Source: Alloyangia pacifica (lineage in GTDB: Bacteria > Pseudomonadota > Alphaproteobacteria > Rhodobacterales > Rhodobacteraceae). Taken from it: 64,000 nt of DNA. The stretch covers positions 124,001 to 188,000 of the forward strand of contig NZ_FOZW01000007.1 in NCBI RefSeq assembly GCF_900116195.1, read 5' to 3'. The notes below the pieces were generated by a model. That model did no database searches. It was not told the DNA's origin and was given only the letters and a program-made list of their open reading frames with translations. Positions within the stretch are counted from its first letter, which is position 1. Each line of letters begins with the position of its first letter. The translations under genes were made by a program, and so were the position numbers. Shown piece after piece: positions 44,945 through 54,678 of the stretch.

Positions 44945-45676
44945 ATGGCACAGAATATCTACGACGATCCCGATTTTTTTGCTGGCTACAGCCAGCTTCC
45001 CCGGCAGGTGCAAGGGCTAGATGGTGCGCCGGAATGGCCCGCCATCCGCGCGTTGCTGCCGGACGTCACAGGCAAGAGCGTGGCTGATCTGGGCTGCGGC
45101 TTCGGTTGGGCATCCCGTTGGTTCCGCGAGAACGGTGCAGCCTCAGTTCTTGGGCTTGATCTGTCGCGGAACATGGTCGACCGAGCACAGGCCGGCACTG
45201 ACGATGCCGCCATCGACTATCGCATTGCCGATCTCGACACGCTCGACCTTCCGGAAGCCGCGTTCGATCTGGTTTATAGTGCGCTGACCTTCCACTACGT
45301 ACAGGATTTTGGACGGCTTATGCGGGCGATCCACCGCGCTCTGTCGCCCGGTGGCGATCTGGTCTTTACCATAGAACACCCGATCTTTATGGCCGCAGCC
45401 CATCCGCATTGGATCAAGGACGAGGGCGGACGTAAAACTTGGCCCGTCAACGGTTATTCGAGGGAGGGCGAACGTCGCACCGACTGGTTCGCCGAGGGTG
45501 TATTGAAGCATCACCGGACACTGGCGACCACGGTCAACACCCTGCTTGGCGCGGGCTTCACGCTGCGCCGGATCGAGGAATTCGCACCGACGCCGGATCA
45601 GATCGAGGCCATGCCGGGGCTGGCCGAAGAGAAGGAACGGCCGATGATGCTGTTGGTTTCGGCATTCAAGAGCTGA
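44945..45676 (+). CDS. Class I SAM-dependent methyltransferase
   Basis: 243 residues, Methyltransf_11 type. Seen: SVADLGCGFGWASRWF (SAM site), VLGLDLSRNMVDRA, LVYSALTFHYVQDF. Start ATG at 44945 with GGAG upstream. Codon use is less GC-rich than that of the neighbours (for example a run of T in FF near residue 11), suggesting separate origin. Substrate unknown; it may be unrelated to the polysaccharide locus. Confidence 0.87.
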   Translation: MAQNIYDDPDFFAGYSQLPRQVQGLDGAPEWPAIRALLPDVTGKSVADLGCGFGWASRWFRENGAASVLGLDLSRNMVDRAQAGTDDAAIDYRIADLDTLDLPEAAFDLVYSALTFHYVQDFGRLMRAIHRALSPGGDLVFTIEHPIFMAAAHPHWIKDEGGRKTWPVNGYSREGERRTDWFAEGVLKHHRTLATTVNTLLGAGFTLRRIEEFAPTPDQIEAMPGLAEEKERPMMLLVSAFKS

Positions 45677-45813
45677 TCTGGTTGCCGCCCGGTCCTTCTG
45701 GCCAGGCGGCATACTACCGAATGTCGCGAAAGGGCTCGTGGCGGTCATTGCGGTGGCTTCGTCGAGCACCCGCGCGCCAGGTATCGCATACAGCCCGGCC
45801 CGGGCCGACTTTC

Positions 45814-46914
45814 TCAGTATTGGTACTTCTTGAGCTCCGTGCCTTCGGCCTTGTTGAGGACCATACCGAGCAGGGGCGTGTTGGCGCCGAGCCGGCGTTC
45901 GACCTCGCGGATTTCCCGCTCCGTCGTCAGCCCGCCGCCGACCACCAGCAGGACCCCGTCGATCTGCGGCCGGAAGGCCAGCACATCGTCGTAGTAAAGC
46001 GCCGGGGGCAGGTCGAAGAGCATGACGTCCGGCTGCAGCCGGGATTCGATCGCGGTGACCACCTCGGCGGTGGCGGGGGCGTTCAGCAGCTCGGCGGCAT
46101 AGGGTTCGACCACCTCGTTGAAGCCGAAGGCGATGTTGTGCCCCGCGTGGATGCGGTTCTCGCCCATGCGCATCAGATGTGCCTCGGGCGAGACCACCCC
46201 GCGCAGCAGCGCGCCCATGGCGCCCGGGGTGCGGACCCCCATGACCTTGTGCAGCGACGGGTTGCGCAGGTCGAGGTCCATCAGCAGCGCCCGCAATCCT
46301 TCCTGCCGCGACAGCGAGATCGCGAGGTTGGCGGCGGTGAAGGTCTTGCCGCAGCCCTTGCTGGGCGAGGTGATGCCGACGCGGGTCCAGCCGTTCTCGG
46401 CCAGCGCCTGGGTCAGCCGGGTGCGCAGCACGTCAAAGGCGGTATGGGCCGGGTCCTCGCGGCTGGCGGTGATGATGCGGCTGCGCTCGAGATGGTCGGT
46501 GTCGATCTCGAAAACCGGCAGGCGATCCCAGAGCGCCTCGGCCTGCGGCGCGGTGCGATGGGTGATCGGGCGGCGAAAGGCAGGCGCGGTTTCGGGCGCA
46601 GGATGTGCGGGGGCTGCCGACGCATTGACCGGTGCGGCCACGGCTGCGGCGGCGCGGGGACGCGCGGCGGCAAGCTGGCGGCGGGCCGTGTCCATCTCTG
46701 CCCGATGCTCTTCGAGGCGGCGTTCTTCGAGGCGCTGGTCCTCGAGCCGTTGCTGCTCGGCGCGGCGCTGCTCGGCGGCGCGAGCCTCTTCGGCCTCGCG
46801 GTCGGCGCGGCGTCGGGCGAGCCTCTCCTCGCGGCGCTCCAGCGGCAGGATCGGCGGATCCTCCGGCAATTCCTCAGCCCGCTTGCGACGGCTGAATTTT
46901 CGGCGTTCTACCAT
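45814..46914 (-). CDS. BY-type tyrosine kinase-like protein (CpsD/CapB family)
   Basis: 366 residues. A very charged N-terminal ~110 residues (Arg/Glu-rich coiled-coil) precedes the P-loop domain: TSPSKGCGKTFTAANLA (Walker A, ~180), LLMDLDLRNPS (Walker A'), DVMLFDLPPAL (Walker B). The protein ends with KKYQY; the usual C-terminal tyrosine cluster is short. Works with Wzz to control polymer length and export. ATG at 46914 with GGAGAG upstream. Its own promoter region is the 256-bp gap to the next gene. Confidence 0.88.
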   Translation of the reverse strand: MVERRKFSRRKRAEELPEDPPILPLERREERLARRRADREAEEARAAEQRRAEQQRLEDQRLEERRLEEHRAEMDTARRQLAAARPRAAAAVAAPVNASAAPAHPAPETAPAFRRPITHRTAPQAEALWDRLPVFEIDTDHLERSRIITASREDPAHTAFDVLRTRLTQALAENGWTRVGITSPSKGCGKTFTAANLAISLSRQEGLRALLMDLDLRNPSLHKVMGVRTPGAMGALLRGVVSPEAHLMRMGENRIHAGHNIAFGFNEVVEPYAAELLNAPATAEVVTAIESRLQPDVMLFDLPPALYYDDVLAFRPQIDGVLLVVGGGLTTEREIREVERRLGANTPLLGMVLNKAEGTELKKYQY

Positions 46915-47170
46915 ACTCGTCTCTCCGCACCCGGAAGGTGGGCACCGTACCGGCGGTCCTGTCGACGGCGGCCTCCCGGCCTCCGACCCTCCAAGATTAC
47001 CGCCTCTTCGCGGGGCTGTCGCGCGGGGCCATGCCACGGCGCGGGTTCCGCACACAATCTTTACATTCGGCGTCAGGACACCACGAGATTCGGTCAAGAA
47101 TAAGGTCGAAATTTGAGGATTGTTCACGACTCGTGGCGGGCACGAGCCGGTCAATTCCCAGAGTTTTCGC

Positions 47171-49276
47171 CTAGAAGCCGAACAGATTCGCCTCGGTGAT
47201 GGCCTTCTCGATGAAACGCGCGCGGTCGGTTTCCGGTTGCCACCCGAGCATTCTTTTCGGCTTGTCGTTCACGAAGGGCGAGAAATGCGCGCGGCTCTTC
47301 CAGTCGGCGAGCGAGGGACGCACGAGGCCGCGCTTGCGCAGCGCGTATTTCTTCAGCCCGTATTTCACCGCGTCGCTGGCGTAGAAGACGTTGAGGTTGC
47401 CCGAGCTGACACGCAGGCGCGCGCCGAGCGCCTCTTCGATGGCGTCGAAATAGCCGCGCGCGGTGAGCATCGGCTCGCCCACGAGGTTGAAGCTCTGGCC
47501 AACCGCCGCCGGGTCCCGGCCCATGCGGATCAGCCCATCGGCCACGTCGTCGATCAGCACGAAGGGCAGGATATTGTGGCCCGGCCCCCAGATGCGCACC
47601 GCGCCCGCGCCGTGCCAACGCCCGATGCCCCAGTGCTGCAGCGGCCCGCCATGGCCCACGACGATGCCGGGCCGGGCGATGGTCACCGGCAGGCCGCGCT
47701 CGGCGTGCAGCTTCATCAGCTGGCGCTCGCATTCGGCCTTGGAGCGGGCGTAGAGGTTGCGGTCCGTCATGTCCGCGGGGAAGCGGGTTTCCTCAGTGAT
47801 CTGTACCTCGGGATCGGACATGTCGTAGCTGGCGATGGTGCCGGTGTAGACCAGCCGCTGCACGCCTGCGGCCTCGCAAGCCATGGCGATGCGGGTACTT
47901 ACGCCGACATCGTTGGCCAGCGCTCCGGCCCAGGTGTCTTCCAGCGAGCGGGCGAGGTTGTAGACCACCTCGATGCCCTGCATCGCCTCGGTCAGCGCCT
48001 CGAGGTCGTGCAGCGACACGCCGACCGTTTCCACCTGGTCCGGCAGGTCGGGGAAGGGGCCTTGGCGCCCGCGCGAGAGCACGCGCACGTCCTGACCCTC
48101 GGCCACCAGCCGCCGGGTCAGGGCGCGGCCGATGAAGCCGGTGCCACCGATCACCATGGCGGTGGGCTTGGGCTGTCGGTGCTGCACGGCGGGCGCGGCC
48201 ACCGCCAGCACCTCGGGCGGCAGCTTTGCGATGGCATCCTCGAGCGCCTGCATCACCGCGATCGCGCTTGTTGCCGTGAAGCGGCTGTCCTGCGGCTGGC
48301 CGGCGGCGAGCGGGCCGTAGACGGCCGCCATCATGCCGCGGAAGCTCTGGGCATAGGGGCCCTTCTGGTTCAGCGAGACGGTTTGCACGGCGGCGTTGCG
48401 GATGCCTTCGCGCAGGTGTTGCCAGCCGAGGTCCAGTTGTCGTCTCAGCGGGTTCATGATCAGGTCCGAGGCGTTCTCGCGGTCCACCACCAGCGTGTCG
48501 GCGGCATAGTCGAGCCGCGCCCGCCCCGAAGAGCCGCGCAGGGTGAGCGACCGGTCGTCCACCGTCTCGACCATCGACAGGTGGAAGGTGATCTCGACGC
48601 CACTGGCGCGGGCGAGGATGCGGAAGCCCTGCGGGCGCATGTCGTCGCCGGGCAGGGGCGTGGGCTTGGTGGCCTCCGCGTGCAGCACCTCCAGCGGGCC
48701 GAAGAGGTCGACGGCAAAGGCGAAGGGGTGCGGGCCCAGCTCCAGCAGCAGGTTTTTCGGCTCGCGCAGAAGCCAGAGGTTGAAGGGTCCCGAGCGCAGC
48801 GGGGCCAGCGGCAGGGCCCAGCTGATCTCGGCCTGCGAGACGCGGCCGTAGGCCCCGGCGTTCAGCGCCTCTTTCATCCGGACGTAAGACGGAAGGCCGA
48901 GGAAGTTGTGGCCGGGGTGGAACCGCTTGCCCGATGCTTCGGCGGTCTCGGCAATGGCGCGGGTCTCGTCTAGGCTCACCGCGACGGGCTTTTCCACCAG
49001 CACGTGCAGCCCGGCCTTCAGGCATTGCTGCGCCAGCCCCGCGTGCAGTTGCGGCGGCGTGAGGATGTGCACGGCGTCGCAGGCCCCGGATGAGATCATC
49101 GCCTCGACGGAGGTGAAGGGCACCGCGCCATAGGCCATGGCCAGCCCCTCGGCGGCGGGCTCCGAGAGGTCGCAGACGGCGGTCACCTGTGCATCGGGCG
49201 TGGCCTTCAGCGCATCACCGTGCCAGCTGGCGATATAGCCGGCCCCGATCAGGCCCACGCGGATGGGTTGCGGCAT
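47171..49276 (-). CDS. Gfo/Idh/MocA oxidoreductase fused to an SDR/epimerase
   Basis: 701 residues. Residues 1-~365 are a Gfo/Idh/MocA dehydrogenase: RVGLIGAGYIASWHGDAL, then VLVEKPVAVS (EKP motif). Residues ~370-701 are an NAD-dependent epimerase/dehydratase: AMVIGGTGFIGRALTRRL and the catalytic YARSK. Both halves look intact. It is the last gene of a five-gene minus operon and is 10 bp after a GT2 gene. Likely a nucleotide-sugar modifying enzyme; substrate unknown. Confidence 0.9.
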   Translation of the reverse strand: MPQPIRVGLIGAGYIASWHGDALKATPDAQVTAVCDLSEPAAEGLAMAYGAVPFTSVEAMISSGACDAVHILTPPQLHAGLAQQCLKAGLHVLVEKPVAVSLDETRAIAETAEASGKRFHPGHNFLGLPSYVRMKEALNAGAYGRVSQAEISWALPLAPLRSGPFNLWLLREPKNLLLELGPHPFAFAVDLFGPLEVLHAEATKPTPLPGDDMRPQGFRILARASGVEITFHLSMVETVDDRSLTLRGSSGRARLDYAADTLVVDRENASDLIMNPLRRQLDLGWQHLREGIRNAAVQTVSLNQKGPYAQSFRGMMAAVYGPLAAGQPQDSRFTATSAIAVMQALEDAIAKLPPEVLAVAAPAVQHRQPKPTAMVIGGTGFIGRALTRRLVAEGQDVRVLSRGRQGPFPDLPDQVETVGVSLHDLEALTEAMQGIEVVYNLARSLEDTWAGALANDVGVSTRIAMACEAAGVQRLVYTGTIASYDMSDPEVQITEETRFPADMTDRNLYARSKAECERQLMKLHAERGLPVTIARPGIVVGHGGPLQHWGIGRWHGAGAVRIWGPGHNILPFVLIDDVADGLIRMGRDPAAVGQSFNLVGEPMLTARGYFDAIEEALGARLRVSSGNLNVFYASDAVKYGLKKYALRKRGLVRPSLADWKSRAHFSPFVNDKPKRMLGWQPETDRARFIEKAITEANLFGF

Positions 49277-49286
49277 GGGAGGCTCC

Positions 49287-50246
49287 TTACTTGTACTCGA
49301 TCAGGCGCATGGGTGCCTGCCTCAGCCGGCGCCAGTGGTAGGTGGCCATGCCGATGAGGTTGGGGAATTTCGAAAGGGTGAGCAGCAGCGCGTGGCGGCG
49401 CGCCTCGGGGGCGGGCAGGCCGTCGCGGCGCAGGCCCTGCGCGGTACGGGCCCAGTTGAGCGGGTAGGCGGCCAGAGGGACGATCGCGAACGGCCAGAAG
49501 AGAAGGGCACACAGGAGGATCAGCATCGGCAGGAGCAGCGCGTAGATCAGCGCCCGCTTGCGCTCTGTGGTGAAATACTCGGGGTGCAGGTGGCCGACCT
49601 GTGCGAAGCCGTGGCCGGTGCGCACCGCGCGGCGCCACCATTGGCCGAAGCGGATCATCGCGGCGTCGTGGCGCGTCATCTCGTGCGGCAGGCGTTCTAG
49701 CATCCATCCGGCCTTGCGCAGGCGGGTGCAGAACTCGTCGTCCTCGGCGGCGATCACCTTGGGGTCGAAGCCGCCGACCTCGGCGAAGGCCCCGGCGCGC
49801 ACCATCATGTCACCGCCACAGGCGAGGATGACCCCGGCCGGGCGCCGCCATTCAAAGTCGCAGAGCTGGTTGTAGAGGCTGGCGTCGCGGTGAACCTCCG
49901 AGCGCCAGCCGGTGACCATGGCGGTTCCGGGCGCGCGCTCGAGATGCGTGCGCGCCGCGTCGATCCAGCCGGGCACCAGCGTGCAGTCGCCGTCAATGAA
50001 TTGCACCAGTTGCGGATCGTCCAGCGCCGCGAAGCCCGCGTTGCGGGCGCGGGCGGCGGTGAAGGGGGAGGCGAGGTCCAGCTCGATCACCTTGGCTCCG
50101 GCCTTCTGCGCCTCGGATGTGCTGCCGTCGGTGGAGCCGCTGTCGACATAGACCACCTGCCGGGCCTGACCCTGCACCGAGGCCAGCGCCGCGATCAGCC
50201 GCGCACCCTCGTTGCGGCCGATAAGCACGACATCGACGGGGGTCAT
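49287..50246 (-). CDS. Glycosyltransferase family 2
   Basis: 319 residues. Seen: VDVVLIGRNEGARLIAAL, YVDSGSTDGST, FIDGDCTLVPGW (DxD), AEDDEFCTRLRKAGW, and two to three C-terminal helices (LIYALLLPMLILLCALLF). Overlaps the GT4 gene by 4 bp. Membrane-attached glycosyltransferase for polysaccharide building. Confidence 0.9.
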   Translation of the reverse strand: MTPVDVVLIGRNEGARLIAALASVQGQARQVVYVDSGSTDGSTSEAQKAGAKVIELDLASPFTAARARNAGFAALDDPQLVQFIDGDCTLVPGWIDAARTHLERAPGTAMVTGWRSEVHRDASLYNQLCDFEWRRPAGVILACGGDMMVRAGAFAEVGGFDPKVIAAEDDEFCTRLRKAGWMLERLPHEMTRHDAAMIRFGQWWRRAVRTGHGFAQVGHLHPEYFTTERKRALIYALLLPMLILLCALLFWPFAIVPLAAYPLNWARTAQGLRRDGLPAPEARRHALLLTLSKFPNLIGMATYHWRRLRQAPMRLIEYK

Positions 50247-51460
50247 GCGCCTGCCTCGGGGCCACGGGTGAAGAGGGCGGAGAGTTTCGCCGCCTCGGTT
50301 CCGATGTCGAAATCGGCCGCGACCTTGGCACGGCCCGCGGCCCCCATGGCGCGGCGTTTTGCCGGGTCGGTCAGCAGGGTGTCCAGTGCTTCTGCGAGCT
50401 TGTCCACCTCTCCCGGCGGCACCAGCAGGCCGCTGGTGCCATGCTCGACCAGCTCGGGCACACCGGCGATGCGGGTGGTCACCACGGGCAGCTGCGCCGC
50501 CATGGCTTCCATCAGCACCACGGGCACGCCCTCGGCGAAGCTCGGCAATACGAAGGTGTCGGCGGCACTCAGCGCCTCGGCGACCTCGGATTGCGAGCGG
50601 TAGCCGAGGAACTCGCAGCGCTCTGCGAGGCCCAGCTCGGTCGCGAGCGTCTCCAGTGCCGCCCGCTCCGGCCCGTCGCCGATGAGGCGCAGGCGAAGGT
50701 CAGGATGGCGGGGGGCGAGGTCTGCGAGGGCGCGCAGCAGCACGGGCACGCCCTTCACCCCGGCGAGGCGGCCGACGAAGAGCAGGCTCTGGCCTCCGTG
50801 CGACGAGGGCGCATAGCGCGCGGGCTCGATGCCGCAGTGGATGATCTCAAGCTTGTCCCAGTCTGCCCGCTCTGCGAAGCACATCAGTTGCGCGCGGCAG
50901 AAGGCGCTGATGCAGGCGACGAAGCTGGCACGGCGGGTTTTCTCGTCGATCCGCCAGTGATGCGGCTCGAAGAAGATGTCCGGCCCGTGGATGGTGAAGC
51001 TGTAGGGGATGCCCGACAGTTCCGAGGCCAGCATGGCGACGGTGCAGGAGGCCTTGGCGATGTGGTTGTGCAGGTGCTGAACGCCCTGCGCGGCGACGTG
51101 ATCCGCCAGCACCCCGGCCTCGGCGAAGTAGATCAGGTTGTAGGCGCGTCCCTTCAGGCCCCTGGGCGCGGTTCGCCACGCCAGCGCCAGAGCACGCAGG
51201 TAGCGGCCGGGCTGGCGCATCCAGCGGGCATGGGCGCGCAGCAGTCGCAGCGGCGCGCGGCAGGCGTCCAGCACCTTGAAGGTCCGCGCGTGTTCGGTGC
51301 GCTGCTCGGGGCCGACGAGGTGCTCGGCCCCGGTGGTGCGGATCGAGCAGGTCAGCACCTCGTGGCCGAGGTCGCGCAGGGCCGCGATCTCGCGCTGGAT
51401 GAAAGTGTCCGAGGCGCGGGGATATTCGCCGGAGAGATAGGCCAGCTTGGGCAGGCTCAT
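50243..51460 (-). CDS. Glycosyltransferase family 4
   Basis: 405 residues. Seen: PKLAYLSGEYPRASDTFIQRE, HNHIAKASCTVAML, SFTIHGPDIFFEP, LLFVGRLAGVKGVPVLL, and EX7E in EGVPVVLMEAMAAQ. ATG at 51460 with GGGAGGG upstream; overlaps the SDR gene by 4 bp at its start and the GT2 gene by 4 bp at its end. Confidence 0.9.
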   Translation of the reverse strand: MSLPKLAYLSGEYPRASDTFIQREIAALRDLGHEVLTCSIRTTGAEHLVGPEQRTEHARTFKVLDACRAPLRLLRAHARWMRQPGRYLRALALAWRTAPRGLKGRAYNLIYFAEAGVLADHVAAQGVQHLHNHIAKASCTVAMLASELSGIPYSFTIHGPDIFFEPHHWRIDEKTRRASFVACISAFCRAQLMCFAERADWDKLEIIHCGIEPARYAPSSHGGQSLLFVGRLAGVKGVPVLLRALADLAPRHPDLRLRLIGDGPERAALETLATELGLAERCEFLGYRSQSEVAEALSAADTFVLPSFAEGVPVVLMEAMAAQLPVVTTRIAGVPELVEHGTSGLLVPPGEVDKLAEALDTLLTDPAKRRAMGAAGRAKVAADFDIGTEAAKLSALFTRGPEAGA

Positions 51461-52452
51461 TCCGTGCCCTCCCGTAGGGACCGCGCCATGAGCGCGCCGA
51501 AGCGCTCCTGCGGCAGCGGGCCGAGGGCCGCGAGAAGACCCCGGTCGGGATAGCGCAACGGCATCATCCGGGCCTTGAGCGCCGGCACCCGCAGCAGGCC
51601 GGGCAGGCCCGCGGCGAAGGGCGAGAGCAGCCGGGCGGCCAGCATCCAGAGCGGCCAGGGTAGGGGCAGCACCAGCTTCGGCCACCCCGAGGCGGCATGG
51701 GCGCGCAGGAAGCGCGTGCGGTCGGGGCGATCCGGGTCGATCACGTTGACCACGCGCGGGCCCTCGGGACGACGCTGCGCGGCCTGCAGCAGACGTTTCG
51801 CGACATGCGACACATGGGCAAGCGGCAGCTCACCGGTCATGCCCACCCGGATCAGCACCGGCCCGAGCGCCGGGCCGAGATGGGCGTTCCACGTCCGTCC
51901 CTCGCCGAAAATCGTACCCGGGCGCAGGATCCAGAGCGGCAGGCCAGAGTCGCGGCAGAGCTCTTCCTGCACGAGCTTGCCGCCGACATAGGCGTCGCGG
52001 GCGCTGGTCGGCGTGTCGAGCGGCGTTGTTTCGGTGACCTCGGCGCCGGGGGACAGGCGGGCGGTGTCATAGACCGCGATGGAGCTGACCAGCACGAGGT
52101 GCAGCGGCAGGCCTTCTAGCGCCTCCAGCAGGTGGCGCGTGCCGTCGATGGTGCCGGCGCTCACCGCGCCCTCATCGGCGCCCAGATGCGCGGCGGCGTG
52201 GATCGCAGCAGAGCATCCCTGCGCGGCCTCGCGCAGAAGCGGGATGCAGGTCGGGTCGGAAAGATCGGCCTCGAGCCAGGTGACGCCCTTCATCTGCGGG
52301 ACCTTGCCCGGCGCGGCGGAGCGGGTGACGGCGACAACACGCAGTCCCTGGGCGCGGGCCTCGATCAGCACCGCGCGGCCGACGAAGCCATTTGCCCCGG
52401 TCAGCAGGATGCGCGGCGTATCGGTCACCTTGCCGCTCTCTGTGCCCCTCAT
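51457..52452 (-). CDS. NAD-dependent epimerase/dehydratase (SDR)
   Basis: 331 residues, extended SDR fold. Seen: RILLTGANGFVGRAVL, VLVSSIAVYDTA and AYVGGK where the usual YxxxK is found. Start chosen at 52452 because ATGA overlaps the previous gene's stop by 4 bp, as elsewhere in the operon. Paralogous in type to the SDR half of the fused gene at 47171-49276. Confidence 0.88.
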   Translation of the reverse strand: MRGTESGKVTDTPRILLTGANGFVGRAVLIEARAQGLRVVAVTRSAAPGKVPQMKGVTWLEADLSDPTCIPLLREAAQGCSAAIHAAAHLGADEGAVSAGTIDGTRHLLEALEGLPLHLVLVSSIAVYDTARLSPGAEVTETTPLDTPTSARDAYVGGKLVQEELCRDSGLPLWILRPGTIFGEGRTWNAHLGPALGPVLIRVGMTGELPLAHVSHVAKRLLQAAQRRPEGPRVVNVIDPDRPDRTRFLRAHAASGWPKLVLPLPWPLWMLAARLLSPFAAGLPGLLRVPALKARMMPLRYPDRGLLAALGPLPQERFGALMARSLREGTE

Positions 52453-53576
52453 TTCGCCCATGGCATCGGCTCCATTGGGGCGCAGCGGGTGGTCATCACC
52501 TGCGCGCCGGCGTCTTCGCCGGCGTTCTGGATCGCCAGCGTCACCTCGGTCAGGTGCAGCGCGAAGTCGGGCGACAGGCGGCAGGGGCGGCCTTCTCGCA
52601 GTGCCTCCAGCATCTCGGCGGGGCCGAGCATGAAGTTCATCGCCGCCGCGCCCCAGCGCTTCACCTTGGGATGGGTCGGCTGCGGCAGACGGAGGCGACG
52701 CGGGAAAGGGCTTTCGACCAGCCGGCGGCGGAGCACGCTGCGCCTTGCGAAGCGGACCTTGGCGGCATTGTCCCAAGATGCCTTGCACCTGAGCACGCCG
52801 CGGTCGCCGAAGATGCGGATGCCGTGGCCGTGGCTGGCAACGATCGAGCAGGTGAGCCGGGTGACGGGCCCGTTTTCGAAGAACAGCGTGGCCACCGAAA
52901 GGTCCGGCGCGGCGGGGCCGAGCCCGGCCTTGTCGGGCAGCACCTCGGTCGAGGCGGCGACCACCTTGCGCACCGATCCGAACCAGGAGATCAGCCAGGT
53001 GAGGTAGTAGCCCGCGTGCTCCAGCGTGCAACCGGTGCGGAACTCGTCCTCGAAGGGCCAGGGCGCGCCGCTCTCGCTGTGCCAGTCCTTGTAGGGCGCT
53101 TGCGGTACGAAGCCGTCATCCAGCTCGGCATAGATTGCGCGGGGCGTGCCGGCCACGCCGCTGCGCAGCGCATGGCCCAGCGTCTGGGCCGCCTCGCCCA
53201 GCACCGAGCAGGGGGCGGAGGCCAGCATCAGACCCTTTTCGGCGGCCAGCGCGTGCAGCGCCTTCGCCTGACCCAATTCCAGCGCGAGGGGCTTTTCGCA
53301 ATAGACGTGGTGCCCGGCCTCGAGCAGCGCCTTGTTCAGCGTGTAATGGGCGGCCGGGTTGGTCAGGTTGAGCACGATGCAGCCCTCGGGAAGGCCGGCA
53401 AGAAAGCTCTCGAGATCGGGATCTGCGCGCAGTTGCCAATGGGCGCAGAACCGCGACAGACGGGCCTCGTCGCGATCGTGCACCGAATGTACCGAGATGC
53501 CCGGCATGGCGTGCAGCGAGCGCAGGTAGAGGTCGGCCACGAAGCCGCAGCCCAGAAGCGCGATGGTTCCGGTCAT
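52449..53576 (-). CDS. Gfo/Idh/MocA family oxidoreductase
   Basis: 375 residues. Rossmann motif IALLGCGFVADLYLRSL and EKPLALEL (catalytic lysine). It heads the operon 52449 to 47171. No strong ribosome site was seen before its ATG. Likely nucleotide-sugar oxidation. Confidence 0.87.
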   Translation of the reverse strand: MTGTIALLGCGFVADLYLRSLHAMPGISVHSVHDRDEARLSRFCAHWQLRADPDLESFLAGLPEGCIVLNLTNPAAHYTLNKALLEAGHHVYCEKPLALELGQAKALHALAAEKGLMLASAPCSVLGEAAQTLGHALRSGVAGTPRAIYAELDDGFVPQAPYKDWHSESGAPWPFEDEFRTGCTLEHAGYYLTWLISWFGSVRKVVAASTEVLPDKAGLGPAAPDLSVATLFFENGPVTRLTCSIVASHGHGIRIFGDRGVLRCKASWDNAAKVRFARRSVLRRRLVESPFPRRLRLPQPTHPKVKRWGAAAMNFMLGPAEMLEALREGRPCRLSPDFALHLTEVTLAIQNAGEDAGAQVMTTRCAPMEPMPWAK

Positions 53577-53901
53577 CGCGGGCCCGCCGCGGAGCGGAGC
53601 GCGCCACGGCAGCGCGCGGGGCCGGAAATGCTGAGGGCGATCATCGCGATACCTGACTGCGGGACGGGCAAAAACTGTCGGCACGCCCGGGGGCGCTCCG
53701 GGTCGTCACTGACCAGAAGACTTTGACCGAAATTCGACCGTATGCAGGTCTCTTCGGCGCTTTCGCGGCGGCGGCGGGCATTTGTCCTGCGAGTGCGGCA
53801 CCGCGGCCACGGTCTGGGGCAAATCGCCCCGGCCAGCTAGGATCGCCGGGGGCGTTGAGCGAGAGTCTGCGACGGGGCGAAGAAGGGGATGTCGCGCGCC
53901 G
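53577..53901. other. Divergent promoter region
   Basis: 325 bp between the minus-strand operon start and the wecG-like gene. No further gene is supported; no clear promoter hexamers were found. Confidence 0.4.
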
Positions 53902-54678
53902 ATGGATCCGCGCATGGAATTTCGGATTGGCGGCCAGCGGGTCGCCATCACGGTGCCCACGTGGGCGGCGCTGCAGGCGCGGGTGACCGAACGGCTCGCC
54001 CAGCGGCAGGGCTTCGCGCTTGCCACCATAAATCTCGATCACCTCGTGAAGCTGCGCCATTCGGTCCGGTTCCGCGCCGCCTATGCGGCGCAGGATTTCG
54101 TCGTCGCCGACGGCAATCCCATCGTCTGGCTGTCGCATCTCGCCGGACGGCCGGTCGAGCTCATCCCCGGCTCCGACGCGATCCTGCCGCTGGCACGCAT
54201 CGCCGCCAAGCAGGGGATCGGCGTCGCGCTCGTCGGCAGTACCCCGGTCACCCTGTCGCGCGCGCGCAGCTACCTCGAACGCGAGGTGCGCGACCTGAGC
54301 GTGGTGGCGATGGTGTCGCCGCCGATGGGCTTCGATCCGGAGGGCCCCGAGGGGCGGGCGGTCTTCGAGGAGATCGTGGCCTCGGGGGCGGGCCTGTGCT
54401 TCGTCGCGCTGGGCGCGCCCAAGCAGGAGATCTTCGGCGCGGTGGGGCGCATGCTGGCACCCCGCGTGGGCTTTGCCGGGATCGGCGCCGGTCTGGATTT
54501 CTTTGCCGGAACTCAGAAGCGCGCGCCGGACTGGGCGCGCAAGATGGCGCTGGAATGGCTCTGGCGGGCGGTGAACAATCCCCGGCGGCTGGGGCTGCGC
54601 TACCTGAGCTGCCTCGCGATCCTGCCGGGGCAGTCGCTGCGGGCGCTGCTGCTGCGTTTCTTCACGCTCCGCTCCTAG
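53902..54678 (+). CDS. WecG/TagA/CpsF family glycosyltransferase
   Basis: 258 residues. Seen: FALATINLDHLVKLR, VVADGNPIVWLSHL, ELIPGSDAIL, and FVALGAPKQEIF, all diagnostic of the WecG/TagA family (GT26), which usually adds ManNAc/ManNAcA-type or glucose residues to a lipid-linked sugar. ATG at 53902 with AAGGGG upstream; 53914 is an alternative. Convergent with the SDR gene, ends overlap by 4 bp. Confidence 0.92.
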   Translation: MDPRMEFRIGGQRVAITVPTWAALQARVTERLAQRQGFALATINLDHLVKLRHSVRFRAAYAAQDFVVADGNPIVWLSHLAGRPVELIPGSDAILPLARIAAKQGIGVALVGSTPVTLSRARSYLEREVRDLSVVAMVSPPMGFDPEGPEGRAVFEEIVASGAGLCFVALGAPKQEIFGAVGRMLAPRVGFAGIGAGLDFFAGTQKRAPDWARKMALEWLWRAVNNPRRLGLRYLSCLAILPGQSLRALLLRFFTLRS

